A stretch of 64,000 nucleotides of DNA from Desulforamulus putei DSM 12395 (GTDB taxonomy: Bacteria > Bacillota > Desulfotomaculia > Desulfotomaculales > Desulfotomaculaceae). Positions 9,128 through 18,640 of the stretch are shown here, piece by piece. The notes under the pieces were generated by a model. The model saw only the letters and a program-made list of their open reading frames with translations, was not told the origin of the DNA and ran no database searches. The DNA lies in NCBI RefSeq assembly GCF_900129195.1, contig NZ_FQUY01000004.1, positions 67,582-131,581 of the forward strand, written 5' to 3'. Every line of letters starts with the position of its first letter. Position 1 is the stretch's first letter. The translations under genes and the position numbers were made by a program.

Positions 9128-11149
9128 TTACCGCTTTTCTGCCGGGGGACGGGCCGCCAGCCAGCGGGTGAAATCCTTTAACAGCATGTAACCCGCCCCA
9201 ACGGTCACAACCCCCCTGTTTTCTCTTACATGCTCCACCACCCTGGGGTCCCAGAAGCCCAGCTTCGCAAAGTGATCATAGGCCTGCTTCTTGTTGTAGT
9301 CATAGCCTGCGTAACGGGCAAACATGTACGCCACATCCTCCAGGGTCAGCTGGTTTCCCTCGGCATAGAGAACCGGCCGCTCCTTCACCTCCAGGCCGGC
9401 CAGTTTCAGTACATTGAACCCGTTGATGAATTGGGCTTCCGGCATGTCTTCATCCAACCGATAGTTGTTGCTGTAACCGCCGGCAGCCAGGCCGTAGCGG
9501 CGCATAAATTTCAGTCCCTCATAGGCCCAGTGACGGGTTTCGGGGGGAGGCGGCACACGGATAGGCTGCAAGTCAACCCCCTGGCCCGCCAGCCGCCGCT
9601 GCAGTTGCCCCATCAACCCGGCATCCTGCGCCATGGCACGGAAAGACGTGCCGGTCTCCAGACTCAGGGCCGCTGCCACGCCGGCGGCCTGCCCGGTGGC
9701 CATCCCCACGGGAATCACCCTGGCGCTGCCGTGGGCCAGGGAATCAAAACCGGCGGAACGCCCCACCACCAGCAGGTTTTCCACCCGCTGGGGCACGATG
9801 CACCTGAAGGGGACGGCATACTGGGCAGGCGCACCGACGACGGTTCCTCTGAAATGAGGGTCGGTGGCCTGGATATCAATGGGATAGGAGCCGAAGGCAA
9901 TGCGGTCGGGAAAATCCCTGTTTTCCAGAACATCATCCACCGTTAACCGGTACAGCCCCTGCATATGCCGGGTTTCCCGCACGTACAGCTCCGGCGCGGC
10001 GCCGGCCAACCTGGCGTTGCGGAACCCCGGGACATGTTCTTTGATATACCGGACGATATGCGGCAACTCCTGCCGGGCCAGTTCCGCGGCCTGCCGCCTG
10101 TCTTGATATTTCAGCCCGTCAATGCCGTAGACCTGCAGGGCATTAATTAAAACACTGTCGTCCCGCTGCCGCCCCACATTGAGTCCCCGCATGGCCACTT
10201 GCGGGATGCGGGATTTATAATCCTTCATGATATAGTCAAAACCCCAGGCGCTGCGCCAATTGGCGCCGCTGTGGCGTTCCCCGCTGTCCCCGGAGCCAAC
10301 CGCTGCCTTCAGCCGGTTAACATTCAAGTAAAGCATCATCTTCGCCCAGTCGGCTTTGCTGATGCCTTCCAACTTGAAAACCAGCGTGACGGCCATCACC
10401 CGGCCCCGGTTGCCGAAATCTTCCTGCCCGTAGGTAAAAGGCACCCCGGCAGCCGCCGCGATGTCCGCATCCTGGGTGGCATCGATGACCCGTCCGGCCA
10501 AAATATTTCTTACGCCCTGTCCTTGCAGGACCACCTGAACGCCGTTGACGGCGGGTTGACGGATTCCCTTTCCGGTATCTCTTTCTTGTTTCACCGTAAC
10601 CGGTTTTTGGTCCGGCGGCATTATATAATCCCCGGCCATTTCATCTGTAACCGCCGACTGGCCCGGCTGTATCAAGGGTTTCACAGTGCCGTTGACAATG
10701 GGAAAAACAGCTTCAACAGAAGATAAGACATCTAAATCCTCTTCTTGATTGACCATACGGTGGAATACATTGGCGGCGGTTGCCACATCAAAGGAATCTC
10801 CTTCAATTTCCTGAAAAAACTCCTGGAATATTCCCTTGTTCAGAATTTCTTTCCCCGGCCCGTAGTTCATGTCAATACTATTCAGCCAGCCCCGGGTCAT
10901 CAATCCCCCGAGGACCGGGCGGGTGTCCACCAGCAGGGTTTTTTGGCCGCTGCGGGCGGCGGCAACAGCCGCCGCAATTCCCTCGGGATCTCCCCCCACC
11001 ACCACGATGTCGTAAGCGTCCTTTAACTTGCTTTGTTTAAGGGGGACCGGCTTGTCAGTTGTTTTAACGCTGTCCGGAAGAAATAACCAGAAAAGTCCTG
11101 CCAGAAGAATAGCGGCGCCTAACCAACAGTAGCGCTTAAACCGAATCAT
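9128..11149 (-). CDS. Membrane-anchored or exported FAD-dependent oxidoreductase
   Basis: 673 residues. A single N-terminal hydrophobic segment (CWLGAAILLAGLFWLFLP) acts as signal or anchor. The FAD-binding Rossmann motif VVVGGDPEGIAAAVAAARSG follows at about residue 50. NRGRVMAVTLVFKLEG and RETRHMQGLY fit the FAD_oxidored (pfam12831) family. The last 130 residues (from about 545, DxxHWAYEGLKFM..., with tandem helical stretches) resemble S-layer-homology-like units, though I cannot prove that. It would place a flavoenzyme outside the membrane. The substrate is unknown. It stands alone between the dnaK remnant and the deacetylase. Confidence 0.75.
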   Translation of the reverse strand: MIRFKRYCWLGAAILLAGLFWLFLPDSVKTTDKPVPLKQSKLKDAYDIVVVGGDPEGIAAAVAAARSGQKTLLVDTRPVLGGLMTRGWLNSIDMNYGPGKEILNKGIFQEFFQEIEGDSFDVATAANVFHRMVNQEEDLDVLSSVEAVFPIVNGTVKPLIQPGQSAVTDEMAGDYIMPPDQKPVTVKQERDTGKGIRQPAVNGVQVVLQGQGVRNILAGRVIDATQDADIAAAAGVPFTYGQEDFGNRGRVMAVTLVFKLEGISKADWAKMMLYLNVNRLKAAVGSGDSGERHSGANWRSAWGFDYIMKDYKSRIPQVAMRGLNVGRQRDDSVLINALQVYGIDGLKYQDRRQAAELARQELPHIVRYIKEHVPGFRNARLAGAAPELYVRETRHMQGLYRLTVDDVLENRDFPDRIAFGSYPIDIQATDPHFRGTVVGAPAQYAVPFRCIVPQRVENLLVVGRSAGFDSLAHGSARVIPVGMATGQAAGVAAALSLETGTSFRAMAQDAGLMGQLQRRLAGQGVDLQPIRVPPPPETRHWAYEGLKFMRRYGLAAGGYSNNYRLDEDMPEAQFINGFNVLKLAGLEVKERPVLYAEGNQLTLEDVAYMFARYAGYDYNKKQAYDHFAKLGFWDPRVVEHVRENRGVVTVGAGYMLLKDFTRWLAARPPAEKR

Positions 11150-11207
11150 GGAGTATTAACACACCCTCTTTTAGGCAGCAAAATAATCACTCACCCTGAA
11201 CCTGAGA

Positions 11208-11234
11208 GACTCAAGAGAACCGTCCCCCTGATTC
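11208..11234. repeat. AGAACCGTCCCC hairpin repeat at a CDS 3' end
   Basis: GACTCAAGAGAACCGTCCCC then CTGATTC; the outer arms GACTCA and TGATTC are imperfect. The right edge overlaps the stop codon of the deacetylase gene at 11233. Confidence 0.7.
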
Positions 11235-12060
11235 ACTGGGCCAAATAACGGAGCAGCGTTTTCTCAAATTCCGCCACAGTGAACTTCTCATCGCCCACCG
11301 CCACCCTGGGGAGCTGCATCGGGTTCATCCCCTTTTGCACCGCGCCCTGGTTCAGGGTAAACCCTAATTTAAAGCCCTCCTGCCTGGCAATATGAATGAG
11401 AGAAGGGTTATAGTGGCCAAAGGGGTACGCAATGGCATCCACAAAACGCCCGGTGTGAAAGGACAGCACATCCCGGGACATGTGTAAATCCTTTTGTACC
11501 TTCTGGGGATGTTCCGCAATCAAAGCGGATTTTTTACCCACCAGGTAGTGCATGTCATAGGTATGGGATTGAAAATCCACCAGACCCGTGGCCGCCAGTT
11601 CCTTCACCTGCTGCCAGGTCAATTTGGGAATCTCGTTGGGAGAATTGCTCACCTTGCCCACGATGGTAAACATGGTGGAAGGAAAGCCGTATTCCTTCAG
11701 TACCGGGTAGGCATACTCGTAAAAGGAGGCATACCCGTCGTCAAAGGTAATGACCACCGCCCGGTCCGGCAAGGCGATGTTTCCATGATGCCCGTTTCCC
11801 GCTCCTTTTGTCCGGGGAGCCAGCAAATAATTTTTTAACTGCTGCAGGCTGATCACATGGTAGCCGTGATCCTTTAAATACTTCATGTGCTCCGCAAACA
11901 AGCGGGGTGAAATGGTGGAACTGGTTCTGGGATTGGGGTCCAGGTGGTGGTAGTTAAGAATCAGCGCCTTGTTTGCCGCTTCCGCCAGGGTGGCGGGCAT
12001 ACTGACCAGCCAGAAAAATAATACCAAGGCGGTCATTTTCTTGAGGATAACACTTTTCAT
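11233..12060 (-). CDS. Exported polysaccharide deacetylase
   Basis: 275 residues with a signal peptide ending ATLAEAA. The NodB-type deacetylase fold is shown by LNYHHLDP near residue 35, the metal/catalytic motif VITFDDGYASF near 105, FQSHTYDMH (His pair, motif 2) near 165, and AYPFGHYN (motif 3) near 215. Such enzymes remove acetyl groups from peptidoglycan or surface polysaccharide at the cell surface. The length fits the short, single-domain class. The next gene upstream on the same strand is the acyltransferase, 62 bases away, so one could add and the other remove acyl groups; this link is inference. Confidence 0.9.
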   Translation of the reverse strand: MKSVILKKMTALVLFFWLVSMPATLAEAANKALILNYHHLDPNPRTSSTISPRLFAEHMKYLKDHGYHVISLQQLKNYLLAPRTKGAGNGHHGNIALPDRAVVITFDDGYASFYEYAYPVLKEYGFPSTMFTIVGKVSNSPNEIPKLTWQQVKELAATGLVDFQSHTYDMHYLVGKKSALIAEHPQKVQKDLHMSRDVLSFHTGRFVDAIAYPFGHYNPSLIHIARQEGFKLGFTLNQGAVQKGMNPMQLPRVAVGDEKFTVAEFEKTLLRYLAQ

Positions 12061-12122
12061 GCTCTCTGACTCCTGTTCTGTTTTTGAGTTTCAAACAAAC
12101 CTGCTCATGCATCATTATACAA

Positions 12123-13211
12123 CTATTTTTTAGGAGTTACACCAAAAAGCGGTCTGGCCAGAACAGTCCTCTCCAAAAGGTACGTTGTTAAACAGGAGAG
12201 CCCCAGGATGATGAAAAAGCCTCCCCAGACCGACAGGTGCATGGCCGTTGTGCTTTCCGCAACAAAAATCTTCTGCCACACCAGCAGGAAAAAGGGGTGG
12301 ATTAAATAAATGCCATAGGAGAACTGCCCGGTTTTCAAAAAGAATCCCGCTAGCAAAGCGCCCGGCGAACCCTGTCTGGCCGCCAGCCACCTGGCCAGGA
12401 AAATCACGCAAATTCCCAGCGCGGTGACATAAAGGGTCCAGGCCATTTGGAAGTAAAAGGTGCTGATCTTGATCTTGTCCAGGATGGCAAAATGACGGTT
12501 AAGATAAAATATACCCGCTGCCGCCGCCAAGGCAACAAAAACGGTCCTATATTTCTTCCACCAGGGAACCCAGTACCCGGTGTTGTATCCCATCCACAGC
12601 CCGATGCCAATGGGAAAAATATAGCTGAAAACGAGAGAACCAGTGTAATTGAAGTGCTGATATATGTACAGCCGGTTCACCCAGTAAAAGGCCGCCTGGG
12701 CGGTCCCGAAGAGCAAAACAGCCGTTATAAAACCAGGCCGGCAGATCCTCCACCACTTGTGAATCACCGGGAACAGCAGGTAAAACTGTATGACCACCGA
12801 TAAAAAATACAGGTGGAAGAAGCCCTTGCCAAACCCGTACCACAACAACCCCTGCTTCAGGGAGATATAAGGGATATCATGGAGGATCAAGAAACGCAGG
12901 GCCAGGTAAAGGGTGGTCCAGACAAGAAAGGGGACTACCGCCCGCCGCCACCGCTTGCGGTAAAACTCAGGCAGGTTGATCTCTGCCGCCAAACCGGTGC
13001 GGTAGGCCAGCACCAGCGCGCTGATCATCAGGAACAAAGGCACGGCAAACTGCATGCCCCGGTTTACCAACGTATAAAATATGTAGGAAGATATCCCCGG
13101 TTCCAGCGCCCGCACCGGCAGCCCGGTAATATGGATGAACAGAACGGCAAGAATGGCCATTCCCCGGGTGATCTCTATTTCTTCCAGTGATTGCTTGTTG
13201 ACAGCGCTCAT
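12123..13211 (-). CDS. Membrane acyltransferase (acyltransferase family 3)
   Basis: 362 residues with about ten hydrophobic segments. The opening EIEITRGMAILAVLFIHITG carries the (R)xxAxxxVxxxH pattern of the acyltransferase-3 family, with the His in the first membrane span. Later segments such as FSYGIYLIHPFF fit the family's last part. These proteins transfer acetyl or other acyl groups onto surface sugars. A repeat of about 69 bases sits 25 bases upstream of the start (13236-13304). Confidence 0.88.
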   Translation of the reverse strand: MSAVNKQSLEEIEITRGMAILAVLFIHITGLPVRALEPGISSYIFYTLVNRGMQFAVPLFLMISALVLAYRTGLAAEINLPEFYRKRWRRAVVPFLVWTTLYLALRFLILHDIPYISLKQGLLWYGFGKGFFHLYFLSVVIQFYLLFPVIHKWWRICRPGFITAVLLFGTAQAAFYWVNRLYIYQHFNYTGSLVFSYIFPIGIGLWMGYNTGYWVPWWKKYRTVFVALAAAAGIFYLNRHFAILDKIKISTFYFQMAWTLYVTALGICVIFLARWLAARQGSPGALLAGFFLKTGQFSYGIYLIHPFFLLVWQKIFVAESTTAMHLSVWGGFFIILGLSCLTTYLLERTVLARPLFGVTPKK

Positions 13212-13235
13212 TATTGTTTCTCCGGCTTAAAATTT

Positions 13236-13304
13236 CATTAATTCAAGGAGTAAGACGAAACCCGGCCAATTTTGTGACAATACTGCCGAACATTGATAAA
13301 TCAT
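13236..13304. repeat. 69-bp dispersed repeat, copy 1
   Basis: About 65 of 69 bases match 41600-41668 in the same orientation, including GACGAAACCCGGCCAATTTT and GTGACAATACTGCCGAAC. Copy 1 lies in the 5' flank of the acyltransferase gene. Its role is unknown. Confidence 0.75.
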
Positions 13305-13884
13305 CTATAAATGAGCAAAAACGCTTACAGTTTATACCAAGTTAAATAAACACTGGTTTAAGCCAACAGGCTGTGGAAAACCAATTGTTGATAGCACTGA
13401 TTACCTACTGTTTGATGATGTTGCTTAGAAATAAAAACAGGTTATGAAGGCCCATTACTAAAAATTAAAATGTTGCTTCACACATGTCTTTATGTAGAAT
13501 TCACCGAGTTTGTACGAAAACTCCAGCCTTTTCCCGAAGCTCATACAACCTGCGCTCTTTCTGGTTCACATTATACCAGATTCTCAATCATTACTTAATA
13601 TCCTACCCGATACAGGCATGCACAAAGCCCCGGAAAGAGATTATTTTCTTCCGAGGCTTCTAAGGTATCTAATATTATTATATTTTCTTACGGCAGCGTT
13701 TGTTTCGGTTTTTGTCTCCACTGTACGGCAACTGGCGATCAGGGCAGTTCTGCGCCCTGCAGCCTAATTCGTAGCGGTAGCAACTGGCCGCAGAATTTAG
13801 ATTCTTCAGCGAGTTCCGGGAGGGTGACTATGCCGGAATCCCTGCCGCCGCTGATTTCTTGATAGGGCCAGAGTAATGCCGATT
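13305..13884. other. Gene-free stretch
   Basis: No supported gene on either strand. Short open frames at 13510-13767 (+) and 13739-13936 (-) have no ribosome binding site and no recognisable domain. Nothing else could be identified. Confidence 0.4.
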
Positions 13885-13986
13885 CGTGGAGCGCAAGACT
13901 CAAGAGAACCGTCCCCTTGATTCCCGTGGAGCGCAAGACTCAAGAGAACCGTCCCCTTGATTCCAAGAGAACCGTCCCCTTGATTC
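13885..13986. repeat. Tandem AGAACCGTCCCC hairpin repeats (three copies)
   Basis: A 40-base unit (CGTGGAGCGCAAGACTCAAG plus AGAACCGTCCCCTTGATTC) occurs twice head to tail from 13885 and 13925, followed by a shortened third copy at 13964-13986. The last copy ends on the stop codon of the small membrane protein gene. Confidence 0.8.
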
Positions 13987-14267
13987 TAAGGCGAAAGAAT
14001 TCTTTCTATAGTCTTAAATATTGGGCGGGTAACGGTTTCAATGCCCTTTGTAACATTCGGTATGGGCAGTTGCAAAACTTGACCCAGACTTAAAGTGATT
14101 CCAAGGGCAATCAAAACAAAGAAAATTACCATTTCGCGGTAAATTTTTTGTTTAATTAACCTGGGTAGCTCTATGGCGACGATAACCGCAAAGCCGGTTA
14201 AAATCAGCAAAACATTTAACAGCATACTCAACCATCCTGTCTCAAAGGGTTTGAGTTTTAATTGCAA
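13986..14267 (-). CDS. Small membrane protein at the end of the ger operon
   Basis: 93 residues with two membrane segments (LLNVLLILTGFAVIVAIELP and VIFFVLIALGITLSLG) and a basic stretch between them. It follows the GerC lipoprotein stop by 4 bases, so it is part of the operon. Small membrane proteins at this position are known in some clostridial ger operons (GerD/GerX-like additions vary), but I do not recognise a named family. Presumed to act in or near the germinant receptor complex in the spore inner membrane. Confidence 0.65.
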   Translation of the reverse strand: MQLKLKPFETGWLSMLLNVLLILTGFAVIVAIELPRLIKQKIYREMVIFFVLIALGITLSLGQVLQLPIPNVTKGIETVTRPIFKTIERILSP

Positions 14268-14271
14268 TTAT

Positions 14272-15486
14272 TTAATGAACCAAAAGCGGTGGTGGGCCGA
14301 TCATCCCGATGCGTCGAATGTGGGCAGCTACCTGGACGCGTACCTTAATGCCCGGAAAAATTTCCGGCCAATCTTTCTTAATTTTCTTCCATTCCCGGGG
14401 GAATTTACGTCGGAACGCTTCTCCGAAACCAAAGGCGTCGGAGCCCAATTCCTGTGCTTTATACACGGCAGCCATTACTTCATTGCCGATAGCTGCAGCG
14501 TGCAAACGGTCCAGTTCTTTAATTACCTCCGGTTTAGAGACATCAAGGGGTCCTTCCACTTCAACAAGGTTACCTTCTTCCCGGATTTTTACCGTCATAA
14601 TAATTCCATCTTCTGTAATTTCCGGTTCAATCTTAGCATTGGCATGCATAATTTCTACGGTAACCTTTTTCCCCTCCTGGCCGGGGCAAGGGAAAACAAT
14701 TTGCCCTCCTCTCACCTCGTTGAGTACCCATAAAAGTCCGCGAGTTTCGGTTTCATCAAGAAACCCCGCCATACGGTCATTGCGGAAGAGGGCGGCCCCG
14801 GTAAGCCGGATGGTTGAGGACGGTTCGGGAGCTGCCTTTTCACCCTCCTTGACTTGTGCCGTAGGGTTAGAAACCACTTCAATTACACCTGCATAAGGTT
14901 CCTGTCCTTCCATGCTCAAAGCTTCCAAAAACCGGGATAGAGGAACAGGTGCAAACCTGGAAGTTTGTCCCCGCCAGCGCACGATGTCATCTATACGGAG
15001 CGCCGGTAAAATATCATGGGGGTTAGGAGTATCGAGTATTTTGGCCGGTTCTCCGCGGGCAACGAAGACCATTGTTAAACCACGCCGGATCTCTACACTG
15101 CGTTTTAAAAAGTCCAGTACATCATTTATACCTTTTTCAGCCATTGCTTCACTGAAGATAAGGGTACGATTCTGGGCAAAAAACAGCCGCCGGGATGATT
15201 CATGGGAAATCTCCCGCAGCGCGTCAAAAACGGTGGGGCCGGTTCCCTCATAGTTGCGGTAAGGCTTGGCAGCAATACTGGCCCCGGGTGTAACTCCTCC
15301 CCGCTCTCCACCTCCGAGCACACGCGGATTGGGCACCTGAGCAATGATCCGAATTTGCTCCTGAGGATCCCTATCGATGGCCATAGCCATAACATAACCG
15401 AGAACCTCTACTTCCCGCATGTCCCAGCAGCCGGCGATTAAGCAAATAAGTAAAACCAGTATAATCAACCTGATGCGGCGTTTCAA
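14272..15486 (-). CDS. Spore germination lipoprotein, Ger(x)C family
   Basis: About 404 residues from the TTG at 15486, which has AGGGGGGAAG upstream and overlaps the gerA stop as TTGA. Signal and lipobox LICLIAGCWDMREVEVLGYV are typical of GerC/GerKC: lipidated Cys followed by W-D-x-R-E. The body fits the family in length, with AMAIDRDPQEQI near the start and long alpha-beta parts afterwards. GerC is the lipid-anchored third subunit of nutrient germinant receptors and supports the other two in the spore inner membrane. Confidence 0.92.
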   Translation of the reverse strand: MKRRIRLIILVLLICLIAGCWDMREVEVLGYVMAMAIDRDPQEQIRIIAQVPNPRVLGGGERGGVTPGASIAAKPYRNYEGTGPTVFDALREISHESSRRLFFAQNRTLIFSEAMAEKGINDVLDFLKRSVEIRRGLTMVFVARGEPAKILDTPNPHDILPALRIDDIVRWRGQTSRFAPVPLSRFLEALSMEGQEPYAGVIEVVSNPTAQVKEGEKAAPEPSSTIRLTGAALFRNDRMAGFLDETETRGLLWVLNEVRGGQIVFPCPGQEGKKVTVEIMHANAKIEPEITEDGIIMTVKIREEGNLVEVEGPLDVSKPEVIKELDRLHAAAIGNEVMAAVYKAQELGSDAFGFGEAFRRKFPREWKKIKKDWPEIFPGIKVRVQVAAHIRRIGMIGPPPLLVH

Positions 15487-17132
15487 GATCTTCCCCCCTG
15501 AGGGCGCCGGTCTGGCGGTTCCGGCTTTAGACCGGGCGCCTGCCGTTTCCGGTTGCTTTTGGAAAGTTCTGCGGGACGCCTGCGCATCATCCATATCGGC
15601 GCTCTGATAAAAACATCTTTCCAGTCGTCAGAGTAAAAAGGGGTTAATCCGGCCAGGTACGGCACTCCAAAGGAACGCATACCGGCGAGATGGATCAAGA
15701 TGGCAAGCACTCCTGCAGCCACGCCGAAAAGGCCCAGCAAACCGGCCAGGATCATCATTGTAAAGCGCAAAATGCGGATGGAAATGGCCAGATCAAAGGA
15801 AGGTGAGAGAAAGGAGGAAATCCCCGTTAAGGCCACCACAATTACCATCAGCGGCGATACTACACCTGCCATTACCGCTGCTTCACCGATTACCAGCGCC
15901 CCGACAATGCTTACTGCTTGACCTACCGTCCGGGGCAGACGCACACCGGCCTCCCTTAAAATCTCGAAGGCAATTTCCATTAATAATGCTTCCACCACGG
16001 CAGGGAAAGGTACTCCCTCACGTGCGGCAACGATGCTTAAAAGAAGCCTGGTGGGAATCATTTCCTGATGGAAGGTGGTCACAGCCACATAAATGGACGG
16101 GAGGAGAAGGGAAACTGCGAAAGCGCTCCAGCGCAAAAGGCGAATGAAAACGCCCAAGACAAAGTGGTGGTAAAAATCCTCCGGGCTCTGCATGTGGGCT
16201 ACAAATTCACCTGGTAAAATGAGGGCATGAGGTGTGTTTTCAGTGAGTATGGCTACCCGTCCTTCAAGCAGGTTGGCTGCCACCCGGTCCGGCCGTTCGG
16301 TAGTAATGGCCTGCGGGAAAAAGGAAAGTGGATGATCCCGCAGCATTTCCTCCAGGTAGTTTGATTCGAGAATACCGTCGATATCGATACGCTGAAGCCT
16401 CTCCCTGACTTCGGCAACCAGTTCCGGCGCAGCCAGGCCCCTAACGTATCCCACCACAACCTGCGTGTGGCTGATCCGGCCGAGGACCATTCTTTCCAGT
16501 ACCAGGTTTGGCGTCTTGAGCCGCCGTCGCAGAAGGGTAATATTGATATGTAAAGCTTCGGTAAATCCCTCCCGGGCCCCCCGTACCACCGCTTCTGTTA
16601 TCGGTTCTTCCGGAGCACGGGTTTTAAACCCGGCGGCCTCCAGCGCCAGGCCCCTTGGTTCGCCGTCCACCAAAAGAACAACAGAGCCTTCCATAACATG
16701 ATCGATTACGTCGTGCAGGTTAACGCACTTTCTGACCACGTCCACGGGAAGGACCACACGTAAAATTTGCTCCAGGAAGGAACCCTGCACCGGTTTAAGT
16801 GGCCTGTAATGGATCATTAACGGTTTGAGCAGGTTTTCGCTTAAAAGTACCCGTTCTACCATACCCTCCAGGAAAATTACCGCCGCTTTCGTGATGCCGC
16901 CTCCTATTTCAAACTGTCGGATAATGAAATCCGGACAAACACCGTATATTCCCTTCAGACGCTTAATATTGGCCGCCAGGTCCGCCTCGATGGGAATACG
17001 CTCCAGATCGTACTTTTCCACAGTAGTTTGCTGAACCCAGTCCATGTCATCCGGGCAGATGTTTTTTCCTGCGGTCTTACATGCATAATTCCGGATCAAA
17101 TGGTGCAGCTTTTTTACAATACGCTTTCGCAC
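15483..17132 (-). CDS. Spore germination protein, GerA family
   Basis: About 549 residues from the GTG at 17132, with GGAAGG upstream; the ATG further upstream at 17384 would overlap the permease gene and is rejected. An N-terminal soluble domain is followed by five or so membrane segments from about residue 320 (FIRLLRWSAFAVSLLLPSIY onward) and a proline/basic-rich C-tail. These are features of GerAA/GerKA-type subunits, which bind or sense nutrients. It lies 41 bases after the permease gene and overlaps the GerC start. Confidence 0.92.
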   Translation of the reverse strand: MRKRIVKKLHHLIRNYACKTAGKNICPDDMDWVQQTTVEKYDLERIPIEADLAANIKRLKGIYGVCPDFIIRQFEIGGGITKAAVIFLEGMVERVLLSENLLKPLMIHYRPLKPVQGSFLEQILRVVLPVDVVRKCVNLHDVIDHVMEGSVVLLVDGEPRGLALEAAGFKTRAPEEPITEAVVRGAREGFTEALHINITLLRRRLKTPNLVLERMVLGRISHTQVVVGYVRGLAAPELVAEVRERLQRIDIDGILESNYLEEMLRDHPLSFFPQAITTERPDRVAANLLEGRVAILTENTPHALILPGEFVAHMQSPEDFYHHFVLGVFIRLLRWSAFAVSLLLPSIYVAVTTFHQEMIPTRLLLSIVAAREGVPFPAVVEALLMEIAFEILREAGVRLPRTVGQAVSIVGALVIGEAAVMAGVVSPLMVIVVALTGISSFLSPSFDLAISIRILRFTMMILAGLLGLFGVAAGVLAILIHLAGMRSFGVPYLAGLTPFYSDDWKDVFIRAPIWMMRRRPAELSKSNRKRQAPGLKPEPPDRRPQGGRS

Positions 17133-17173
17133 AGAAAGAACACCTTCCTTTTTTATAGCGCCGCAAGTAATGG

Positions 17174-18286
17174 TCATGTATTCCCGGTGGAAATATTGCG
17201 AATACCGGCGATGATTAAAAGAAAACCGGTAATTATAAAATTGACAAAAATAATGGTTAAGGGGAATACTTCTCCGGAAAAAGCAAATAACTCGGTAATA
17301 TTCTTCCAGGCCTGTACCGCCAGCGCTATCATTATGGCCATGGAGGGTAAAATTAACGGGCGATAGTCTTTGACGTTGAGCCACTGCGACAGGGCAAGCA
17401 CCCCGGCAAAAAAGAAAGTGGTTAACTTAATCAGCATAGCCGCCACCCAGACCATCATGAAAAAAGCATCCAGCCGTTCCAAAAACGGCAGCGCCTCTAA
17501 TTTAATTCGACGGGCCATATTGAAGGTGGGAAAAAGAAAAGAGGCTGTTTCCGTCGGGCCGAGTAATCCAATTGCTCCGGTAACTACCACCTCCATGGTT
17601 ATAAAAAGGATTAGGATGGCCAGGAAGCTGGTCTTAACCACTTTTTCTTTATTATTTATAAACGGGTAGAGCATCAGGATCACGGCGGTTTCTCCAAACC
17701 ATCCGCCGGGCGAAATTGCTCCCAGCAATACTGGGTTAAACCCGTTCTCCAGAACAGGTAGGAAGCGCCATATTTTAATGTCTTTGACAATTAAGGCAGC
17801 TGTTAATACCAGCGTTGCCACTACAACCGTCAAAACAATAGAGCTCGTCCGGCAGATCACCTCAAGCCCGCCATAAGCCGCGTAAGCAGCAAGCAGAGAA
17901 AGAACAAGCATAAAAACAACAGAAGGCGTACGCAGCATATAGGAGGAGCACATCAGGGCGGCAAATTCCTGCAATATGAAATAACCAACGTAGAAGAAAT
18001 AGAAGAGATAAACAAATCCCACCACCTTGCCCGGCACCTTACCGAGAATGAGTGGTGCATACTGCACAACCGACGCATTCGGGAAGCGCCGGGCCAGGCT
18101 GACGGCTGTACAAACCTGAAGACAGCCAAAAATACAGGCAATGATTACGGATAGCCAGGCATCCTGCTTTGCATGCTTTGTTGTAATAGCCGGGACGAAT
18201 AAGATGGCTGTGGCCAAAACAATGCTCACTTGATAAACCATAGCCTGGTAGGCCGAAATTTTTCCTTCCTCCCGCATTGGTTCCAC
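17174..18286 (-). CDS. Spore germination permease, GerB family (APC-type)
   Basis: 370 residues with about ten membrane segments, beginning EEGKISAYQAMVYQVSIV, which is the usual endospore germination permease (GerAB) opening. The start is either the GTG at 18286 (AGGGG four bases upstream) or the ATG at 18277. GerB is thought to bind the germinant amino acid or sugar in the membrane. It is the first gene of the order B-A-C-small protein, rather than the common A-B-C. I see no convincing sporulation (sigma-G) promoter. Confidence 0.92.
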   Translation of the reverse strand: MEPMREEGKISAYQAMVYQVSIVLATAILFVPAITTKHAKQDAWLSVIIACIFGCLQVCTAVSLARRFPNASVVQYAPLILGKVPGKVVGFVYLFYFFYVGYFILQEFAALMCSSYMLRTPSVVFMLVLSLLAAYAAYGGLEVICRTSSIVLTVVVATLVLTAALIVKDIKIWRFLPVLENGFNPVLLGAISPGGWFGETAVILMLYPFINNKEKVVKTSFLAILILFITMEVVVTGAIGLLGPTETASFLFPTFNMARRIKLEALPFLERLDAFFMMVWVAAMLIKLTTFFFAGVLALSQWLNVKDYRPLILPSMAIMIALAVQAWKNITELFAFSGEVFPLTIIFVNFIITGFLLIIAGIRNISTGNT

Positions 18287-18640
18287 TTCCCCTGAGCCTG
18301 ACCTGGATTTTCTTCAGCCACCATTATGCCGGCTGCGAATATCCAGCGGATTTTAGAAAACCGCCTTTACAGAGAGCAGCGGCGATAATGTATCTGGTCT
18401 AAAAGTTTCGTATCGCCTTTGCTGAATATTTATTCTTACTCTTATACTGCCATTTATGCATGCCGGAGCAAAAAAGTATATGGGCATGCTGAAGGGCCGG
18501 TAAACAAGAACCGGCCCTTCAGGATATTTAAGGAATGATTCTACTGTAAAAACCACCGACTTCTGAAAACCTAACCCCAAATTGAGGTTAATTCACTGCA
18601 GTCAGCCTATGATCCAGACGCAGCCTAAAAAAATAACACC
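18287..18640. other. Gap between the bio and ger operons with a 10-bp hairpin
   Basis: GAAGGGCCGG (18491-18500) and CCGGCCCTTC (18511-18520) form a perfect stem around a 10-base loop, without a T-run on either side. It may end the bio operon, which stops at 18641, but this is uncertain. No gene seen. Confidence 0.45.

Noticed and set aside
10199-10726. Plus-strand frame of 175 codons inside the FAD oxidoreductase
   Set aside because: No ribosome binding site or family; the minus-strand gene has a complete domain structure.
13885-13986. Tandem 40-base repeats that could look like a CRISPR array
   Set aside because: The units are directly adjacent without spacers of varying sequence, and the same core occurs singly at other places. 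It is the hairpin repeat family.
18491-18520. The GAAGGGCCGG hairpin as a definite terminator of the bio operon
   Set aside because: No T-run on either side and it lies about 120 bases past the bioA stop; reported only as a hairpin.
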